The notes below the pieces were generated by a model. It worked only from the letters and a program-made list of their open reading frames with translations. It was not told where the DNA came from and searched no databases. The position numbers were made by a program, and so were the translations under genes. Shown here in pieces: positions 24,480 to 29,245 of a stretch of 29,245 bases of DNA; within the stretch, counting starts at the first letter, position 1, and each line of letters begins with the position of its first letter. This DNA is from an uncultured Lachnospiraceae bacterium (GTDB taxonomy: Bacteria > Bacillota > Clostridia > Lachnospirales > Lachnospiraceae), in the NCBI GenBank assembly GCA_910579495.1, contig CAJTVD010000052.1:1-29245 (forward strand), read 5' to 3'.

Positions 24480-25298
24480 TTAGAGCCGGTGGAATTCCGG
24501 CGTCCTTTTTTCAAAGGTGGCGTAATAGGTAAAGCCACTGGCCAGAAGCACCTCCCGGGCGCGGCCAAAGCCCCTGGCGATGGCCTCGGGCTTATGGGCG
24601 TCTGAGCCTACTGTGACCAGTTCCCCCCCAAGCTGCCGGTAGCGTTTGAGGATATCCGTGCAGGGGTTGAGGTCTTTTAAGCCGTAGCCGATGGCGCCTG
24701 TGTTTACCTCAATCCCCTTTTCCATTTCAAGCAGTGTCTCCAAAATTTGGTCCAGGACATCTTTGTATTTTTCGTAACAATATTCCTCGTCTTTCGTCTT
24801 GCCGTACCGCACTGTATAATCCAGATGGCCGTACACATCAAAATTGCTGAAAACCTTCAGGTTGTCCAGGATGGACAGAAAATATTCCCTGTAGGCCTCC
24901 TCGTCGGGACGGCACTGGTAAAAGCCGGGGAAAAAAGGATCCCTGCGGTTGCACAGATGGGAAGAGGCGATGATGAAATCAAAGTCGTAGCTTTTGGCAT
25001 AGAGGGCAAGCTCTTTGCGCAGGTGGGGCTGGACGCCAAGCTCCACGCCGAAAAGGAGCCTTATTTTGCCTGCATATTTTTCCTTGTATTTAGCCAGGTC
25101 ATAAAGATAGGAATCCGTATTCAGCTCAAACATGCCCTCATATTCCGGTTTTTCATAAACAAAATCCATGTCCAGATGTTCTGTAAAGCACATGGTGGTA
25201 AGCCCCAGTTCAATGCCTTTTAAAATCATTTCCTCCATAGGGGCCTGGGAATCCCCGGAGAAAGATGAGTGTAAATGATAATCTGCCGTTATAGCCAT
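24480..25298 (-). CDS. hisK: PHP-family histidinol-phosphatase
   Basis: The 272-residue enzyme belongs to the PHP metal-dependent phosphatases and probably dephosphorylates histidinol phosphate in histidine synthesis. Metal-binding motifs: DYHLHSSFSGD (6-16, His8 and His10), FTEHLDMDF (about 38-46), SSHLCNRRDPFF near 116, YGHLDYTVRYG around 160, and GSDAHKPEAIARGF near the C-terminus. GGAGG lies seven bases upstream of the start. The gene stands alone between mnmA (convergent) and gap (divergent), away from any his operon. Other PHP phosphatases share these motifs, so the substrate is family-based inference. Confidence 0.88.
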   Translation of the reverse strand: MAITADYHLHSSFSGDSQAPMEEMILKGIELGLTTMCFTEHLDMDFVYEKPEYEGMFELNTDSYLYDLAKYKEKYAGKIRLLFGVELGVQPHLRKELALYAKSYDFDFIIASSHLCNRRDPFFPGFYQCRPDEEAYREYFLSILDNLKVFSNFDVYGHLDYTVRYGKTKDEEYCYEKYKDVLDQILETLLEMEKGIEVNTGAIGYGLKDLNPCTDILKRYRQLGGELVTVGSDAHKPEAIARGFGRAREVLLASGFTYYATFEKRTPEFHRL

Positions 25299-25354
25299 TA
25301 GATACCTCCGTTTAAAATTTTTCTTATGGTTTCCATAATTGGATAATTATTAAA

Positions 25355-25383
25355 ATAATATAAAATTTTACCGGAAAATGCAA
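25355..25383 (-). promoter_or_regulatory. Probable promoter of the hisK gene
   Basis: On the - strand TTGCAT (25383-25378), a 17-base spacer and TATTAT (25360-25355) lie within a strongly AT-rich stretch about 60 bases before the start. Confidence 0.45.
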
Positions 25384-25401
25384 TTATTTTTCAATTACAT
25401 C

Positions 25402-25430
25402 TTGAACTTTTTGGACAAATTAGGTAAAAT
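25402..25430 (+). promoter_or_regulatory. gap: Promoter of the gap glycolytic cluster
   Basis: TTGAAC (25402-25407), a 17-base spacer and TAAAAT (25425-25430) precede gap by about 80 bases, in an AT-rich region that may include an upstream (UP) element. Confidence 0.6.
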
Positions 25431-25511
25431 AATTTTGCTGATAAAATTTTGTCAAACCCAACTGTTGGCAAAAGAATAAATATTATTATTCATATCTAGG
25501 AGGAATCTAAA

Positions 25512-26525
25512 ATGGCAGTAAGAGTAGCAATTAATGGTTTTGGCCGTATCGGCCGTCTTGCATTCAGGCAGATGTTCGATGCAGAAGGTTATGAAGTGGT
25601 GGCTATCAATGATTTGACAAGCCCTGAAATGCTTGCGCACTTATTAAAATATGATACCGCGCAGGGCAGGTACAAATACGCAGACAGCGTATCCTACGGT
25701 GATGATTCCATCACAGTTAACGGAAAGACCATCACAATCTACAAAGAAGCAGACGCTAAGAATCTTCCTTGGGGAGAATTAAAGGTAGACGTTGTCCTTG
25801 AATGTACAGGCTTCTATACATCTAAGGATAAAGCAAGCGCACATATTACTGCTGGCGCACGTAAGGTAGTTATCTCTGCACCTGCCGGAAACGATCTTCC
25901 TACAATTGTTTATAATGTTAACCATACAACATTAAAGCCTGAGGATACTGTAATTTCTGCAGCTTCCTGTACAACAAACTGCCTGGCACCTATGGCAAAG
26001 GCTTTAAATGATTTAGCTCCCATCATGAGCGGTATCATGACTACCGTCCATGCTTACACAGGCGACCAGATGATCCTTGACGGCCCCCAGAGGAAAGGCG
26101 ATAAGAGGAGAAGCCGTGCAGGCGCCCAGAATATCGTTCCCAACTCCACAGGCGCTGCAAAGGCAATCGGCCTTGTTATCCCTGAATTAAACGGCAAACT
26201 GATCGGTTCCGCACAGCGCGTTCCTACCCCTACAGGCTCCACCACAATCCTGGTTGCAGTTGTTAAGGGACAGGTTAGCAAGGACCAGATCAACGAGGCT
26301 ATGAAGAATGCCGCTACAGAATCCTTCGGATACAATACAGATGAGATCGTATCTTCCGACGTTATCGGAAGCACCTTCGGTTCCATCTTCGATGCTACAC
26401 AGACAATGGTAGCTCCCATGGATGACGGCAATACACAGGTTCAGGTTGTTTCCTGGTATGACAATGAGAACTCCTATACAAGCCAGATGGTAAGGACAAT
26501 CAAATATTTCTCAGAGTTAGCATAA
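25512..26525 (+). CDS. gap: Glyceraldehyde-3-phosphate dehydrogenase
   Basis: This 337-residue glycolytic enzyme oxidises glyceraldehyde 3-phosphate to 1,3-bisphosphoglycerate with NAD+. The dinucleotide-binding NGFGRIGR (8-15) is followed by AINDL at 31-35; Asp34 suggests NAD preference. The catalytic cysteine is Cys153 in SAASCTTNCLAP, and the base is His180 in TTVHAYTGDQ. GRRSRAGAQN-type and SWYDNENSY motifs complete the fold. AGGAGG is eight bases before the ATG. Codon use is more even and less GC-biased than in the neighbours, as expected for a highly expressed gene. pgk and tpiA follow. Confidence 0.97.
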   Translation: MAVRVAINGFGRIGRLAFRQMFDAEGYEVVAINDLTSPEMLAHLLKYDTAQGRYKYADSVSYGDDSITVNGKTITIYKEADAKNLPWGELKVDVVLECTGFYTSKDKASAHITAGARKVVISAPAGNDLPTIVYNVNHTTLKPEDTVISAASCTTNCLAPMAKALNDLAPIMSGIMTTVHAYTGDQMILDGPQRKGDKRRSRAGAQNIVPNSTGAAKAIGLVIPELNGKLIGSAQRVPTPTGSTTILVAVVKGQVSKDQINEAMKNAATESFGYNTDEIVSSDVIGSTFGSIFDATQTMVAPMDDGNTQVQVVSWYDNENSYTSQMVRTIKYFSELA

Positions 26526-26577
26526 GAAAACGTCCGCCTGGCGGCAGGGTTATTAGCTGCCTTACGGCGATGTTTAT
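26526..26577 (+). other. Branched RNA structure after gap
   Basis: AAAACGTCCGCC at 26527 can pair with GGCGATGTTT near 26568, enclosing an inner GGCAG...CTGCC hairpin. It begins at the gap stop codon. It may stabilise the 3' end of the gap message or be a weak terminator, but no T tract follows. Confidence 0.4.
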
Positions 26578-26589
26578 GGAAGGCCTTCA

Positions 26590-26620
26590 GGGTCCGGTCT
26601 TAAGGACCGGGCCCTTTGTT
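26590..26620 (+). terminator. Terminator-like hairpin between gap and pgk
   Basis: GGGTCCGGTC (26590-26599) pairs with GACCGGGCCC (26605-26614) over a five-base loop, with one G-T pair, followed by TTTGTT. The T tract is short, so partial read-through into pgk is likely. This would let gap be expressed above pgk. Confidence 0.65.
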
Positions 26621-26664
26621 CGCCATAAAATGGAAAATGAAAATATAGATGGAGGAAATCAATC

Positions 26665-27894
26665 ATGGGATTAAATAAGAAATCAGTTGATGATATCAAC
26701 GTAGCCGGAAAGCGGGTACTGGTAAGATGCGACTTCAATGTACCCCTTAAAAATGGCGAGATCACAGACGAGACCCGTATCAAAGCGGCTCTGCCTACAA
26801 TCAATAAATTACTTTCAGAGGGCGGCAAGGTAATTCTCTGCTCCCATCTTGGAAAAGTGAAAAACGGCCCTAACGATGGAGAATCTTTAGCGCCTGTAGC
26901 CAAGAGGCTTTCAGAGAAGCTTGGCAAAGAGGTGAACTTCGTTGAGGACTACAATGTAACCGGCGAAGCTGCAACCGCAGCAGTGGAGGCTATGAAGGAA
27001 GGGGACGTGGTGCTTCTGCAGAATACACGTTTCCGCGGAAAAGAAGAAACCAAGAACGGCGAAGAGTTCAGCAAAGAACTGGCTGGCCTGGCTGACGTAT
27101 ACGTATGCGACGCTTTTGGTTCCTCCCACAGAGCCCATGCTTCCGTAGCAGGGGTAACAGAATGCATCCGTGCAAAGGGCGGCGAATGTGCGGTAGGTTA
27201 TCTGATGCAGAAGGAAATTGACTTCCTTGGAAACGCAGTGGAAAATCCTGAAAGGCCCTTCGTTGCGATCCTTGGGGGCGCAAAGGTTGCTGACAAGCTG
27301 AACGTAATCAATAACCTGCTTGAAAAATGCGACACCCTGATCATCGGCGGCGGCATGGCATTCACCTTCTTAAAGGCGAAAGGCTATGAAATCGGAAAAT
27401 CCCTGGTAGACGAAGAGAAGCTTGGCTACTGCAAAGAAATGATGGAAAAGGCTGAGAAGCTTGGGAAAAAGCTTCTGCTTCCTGTAGATACCGTGATCGC
27501 TTCTTCCTTCCCCAACCCTATTGACGCTGAGATCGAAGTAGCTACAGTGGATGCTGACAAGATCCCTGCTGATAAGGAAGGCCTTGATATCGGCGAGAAG
27601 ACAGCCGCTCTCTATGCAGAAGCAGTTAAAACTGCCAAGACCGTTGTATGGAACGGGCCTATGGGCGTATTTGAAAATCCTATCCTTGCCAAAGGAACTA
27701 TTGCAGTGGCAAAAGCGCTGGCTGAGACAGACGCAATCACCATTATCGGCGGCGGAGATTCTGCAGCAGCAGTGAACCAGCTTGGCTTTGCTGATAAGAT
27801 GAGCCATATTTCCACAGGCGGCGGCGCTTCCTTAGAGTTTTTGGAAGGCAAGGAACTGCCCGGCGTAGTGGCAGCGGATGATAAAGCAGAATAA
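26665..27894 (+). CDS. pgk: Phosphoglycerate kinase
   Basis: This 409-residue enzyme transfers phosphate from 1,3-bisphosphoglycerate to ADP, giving ATP and 3-phosphoglycerate. N-terminal substrate motifs are KRVLVRCDFNVPL (16-28), TRIKAALPTI and LCSHLGKVK. The hinge and nucleotide domain show VAILGGAKVADKL, DTLIIGGGMAFTFLKA, NGPMGVFENP and TIIGGGDSAAAVNQ, and HISTGGGASLEFLEGK near the C-terminus is diagnostic. The length is slightly above the family norm because of a longer nucleotide-domain loop. TGGAGG lies upstream of the ATG. It sits between gap and tpiA, with hairpins on both sides. Confidence 0.97.
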   Translation: MGLNKKSVDDINVAGKRVLVRCDFNVPLKNGEITDETRIKAALPTINKLLSEGGKVILCSHLGKVKNGPNDGESLAPVAKRLSEKLGKEVNFVEDYNVTGEAATAAVEAMKEGDVVLLQNTRFRGKEETKNGEEFSKELAGLADVYVCDAFGSSHRAHASVAGVTECIRAKGGECAVGYLMQKEIDFLGNAVENPERPFVAILGGAKVADKLNVINNLLEKCDTLIIGGGMAFTFLKAKGYEIGKSLVDEEKLGYCKEMMEKAEKLGKKLLLPVDTVIASSFPNPIDAEIEVATVDADKIPADKEGLDIGEKTAALYAEAVKTAKTVVWNGPMGVFENPILAKGTIAVAKALAETDAITIIGGGDSAAAVNQLGFADKMSHISTGGGASLEFLEGKELPGVVAADDKAE

Positions 27895-27920
27895 AGTTTA
27901 GCCCAGGCTGGCAGTAAGCG

Positions 27921-27951
27921 CCTCCCCTGGCTTAAGCCAGGGGGAAGGTGC
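27921..27951. repeat. Palindromic hairpin between pgk and tpiA
   Basis: A perfect 20-base palindrome (CCCCTGGC / TTAA / GCCAGGGG, 27924-27943) is flanked by GCGCC and GGTGCC, which extend the stem with mismatches. There is no T tract, so it is more likely an RNA processing or stability element, or a REP-like dispersed repeat, than a terminator. Confidence 0.55.
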
Positions 27952-27986
27952 CTGGAAGCGGAAAACAGAAATAAGGAGACGAGAAA

Positions 27987-28736
27987 ATGGCAAGAAGAAA
28001 AATTGTGGCTGGCAACTGGAAAATGAATATGACTCCCAGCCAGGCTGTAAAGCTTTGCGATGAATTAAAGGATTTGGTAAAATCTGATGATGTGGACGTT
28101 GTTTACTGCGTACCCGCCATTGACATTGTTCCGGTAGTGGAAGCTGTAAAAGGAAGCAATGTGGCAGTTGGCGCAGAAAATATGTACTTTGAAGAAAAAG
28201 GCGCTTACACCGGGGAAATTTCTGCTGCAATGCTGGTAGACGCAGGTGTTAAGTATGTCATCATCGGGCATTCCGAGAGACGTGATTACTTCAAGGAAGA
28301 CGACGCTTTATTGAACAAGAAAGTGAAAAAGGCATTAGAGGCAGGGCTTACACCGATTCTTTGCTGCGGCGAGACATTAGAGCAGAGAGAAATGGGCATC
28401 ACCCTTGACTGGATCCGTATGCAGATTAAGTCCGATCTGGTAGACGTGACTGCACAGCAGGTTGCTTCTATGGTGATCGCATATGAGCCTATCTGGGCAA
28501 TCGGGACAGGCAAAACCGCTACTACCGAACAGGCACAGGAAGTCTGCAAGGCGATCCGTGACTGCATCGCGGAAGTTTATGACGAAGCTACAGCAGAGGC
28601 AGTACGCATTCAGTATGGCGGCTCTGTAAGTGCGGCAAATGCGGCAGAACTGTTTGCACAGCTTGACATTGACGGCGGCCTGGTAGGGGGCGCTTCCCTT
28701 AAGGCTGATTTTGGGAAGATCGTGAATTATAAATAA
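27987..28736 (+). CDS. tpiA: Triosephosphate isomerase
   Basis: This 249-residue TIM-barrel enzyme interconverts dihydroxyacetone phosphate and glyceraldehyde 3-phosphate. Catalytic residues are all visible: Lys12 in AGNWKMNM, His95 in VIIGHSERRDYF, and Glu167 in AYEPIWAIGTGKTAT, where the flexible loop 6 follows. The C-terminal phosphate-binding YGGSVSAANA and GGLVGGASL segments are intact. AAGGAG lies upstream of the ATG. It is the last gene of the gap-pgk-tpiA cluster and is followed by a terminator. Confidence 0.97.
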   Translation: MARRKIVAGNWKMNMTPSQAVKLCDELKDLVKSDDVDVVYCVPAIDIVPVVEAVKGSNVAVGAENMYFEEKGAYTGEISAAMLVDAGVKYVIIGHSERRDYFKEDDALLNKKVKKALEAGLTPILCCGETLEQREMGITLDWIRMQIKSDLVDVTAQQVASMVIAYEPIWAIGTGKTATTEQAQEVCKAIRDCIAEVYDEATAEAVRIQYGGSVSAANAAELFAQLDIDGGLVGGASLKADFGKIVNYK

Positions 28737-28769
28737 TAACATTTCTGCAGGGATCAGATAGCAGGAAAT

Positions 28770-28825
28770 GCAGTAAAAAAGGGGTATCAAGGGAATGGGA
28801 TTTCTTTGATATCCCTTTTTGCTGC
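28770..28825 (+). terminator. Terminator after tpiA
   Basis: AAAAAAGGGGTATCAA (28775-28790) pairs with TTTGATATCCCTTTTT (28805-28820) with one mismatch. An outer GCAG (28770-28773) can pair with CTGC (28822-28825). It ends the glycolytic cluster. Confidence 0.85.
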
Positions 28826-29245
28826 CTTGGGCTGTATACTGCCAATGCAGAACCACCTTCTGGCAGGCGATTTGGGAAATCTGGTTGCACAGCCTTTGCA
28901 TGGACAGGCATTAAAATCGGGGCAGGGGTATCTGCCTCATTTGTATGTTATGGGATTTTAAAAAGAATCAAAATGACAATTTGGATATTTTGTAGTAAAA
29001 TTAATTTGGAAAGTTTTACAAGGGCGAGGATGATGGGCCATTCAAGGAATTTGTTTCCAATCCGCCTACCCTATCAAAAGTGAAGGTGATATAACCCGAT
29101 TCTTATTAATGATGAACTGAGGAAAATATTCAAAATCAAAATATTTTGGCGGCATATGAGAAAAGAGGAAATAGAGGTGGGTGAGAAATGAATAATCCTG
29201 AATTATTCACGGAACAGTATTTGAACTGATAACTGCGCCACGAAT
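28826..29245. other. AT-rich end region without a convincing gene
   Basis: After the tpiA terminator the sequence becomes AT-rich and shows no complete gene. One + strand frame stays open from about 28728, through the terminator, to a TGA near 29079, but has no start codon with a ribosome binding site. An ATG at 29188, after GAGGTGGGTGAG, opens only 13 codons (MNNPELFTEQYLN) before TGA. Shifting by one base after QY would continue the frame to the window edge, as in a frameshifted gene. A possible ATGACA-16-TAAAAT promoter lies at 28974-29001. This could be a dispersed repeat or gene debris. Confidence 0.35.

Noticed and set aside
1..29245. CRISPR arrays, tRNA/rRNA genes, insertion sequences and prophage genes
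   Set aside because: No regularly spaced repeats, cloverleaf-like sequences, transposase or integrase motifs were found by reading. A covariance-model scan was not possible here.

Overview
The window looks like ordinary chromosome of a Gram-positive, low-to-mid GC anaerobe of the Clostridia, most likely a gut Lachnospiraceae. This is inferred from strong GGAGG ribosome binding sites, sigma-A type promoters (TTGACA/TATAAT), the NifS-NifU-MnmA gene order, a Ppx/PPK pair, DUF815 and DUF5050 family proteins and a gap-pgk-tpi glycolytic cluster. I see no tRNA, rRNA, CRISPR array, integrase or transposase. The species cannot be named from sequence reading alone.

Layout. Positions 1-4000 hold a MATE efflux transporter (-) divergent from an AI-2E family membrane protein (+), followed by a convergent membrane-anchored DUF5050 protein (-). 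From about 4040 to 12390 a run of seven + strand genes ends at a strong terminator: pheA (chorismate mutase/prephenate dehydratase), a DUF815 ATPase, a Ppx/GppA phosphatase with an HD motif, polyphosphate kinase, Maf, a Cof-type HAD phosphatase and a very acidic 88-residue protein. Polyphosphate synthesis and breakdown are therefore neighbours, together with two other phosphate-handling enzymes.

Positions 12500-20000 form the least ordinary part. They hold a Sel1-repeat protein, a methyl-accepting chemotaxis protein (MCP) with an extracellular Cache-like sensor, a two-gene - strand operon, and a second MCP with no extracellular sensor but two HAMP-like segments. The - strand operon encodes an HSPA12-like Hsp70 ATPase and a coiled-coil protein whose C-terminal part faintly recalls the GrpE beta domain. 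This chaperone pair between two chemoreceptors is my best candidate for an undescribed system.

Positions 20000-24480 carry a SpoVB/MurJ-like flippase (-), then a divergent cysteine desulfurase - Fe-S scaffold - MnmA operon with a consensus promoter and a palindrome just downstream of its start site, a plausible iron-sulfur-responsive operator. Positions 24480-28740 carry a PHP-type histidinol phosphatase (-) and the glycolytic genes gap, pgk and tpiA (+), separated by GC-rich hairpins.

The last 420 bases, after the tpiA terminator, turn AT-rich and hold no convincing gene. They may be a dispersed repeat or gene debris.
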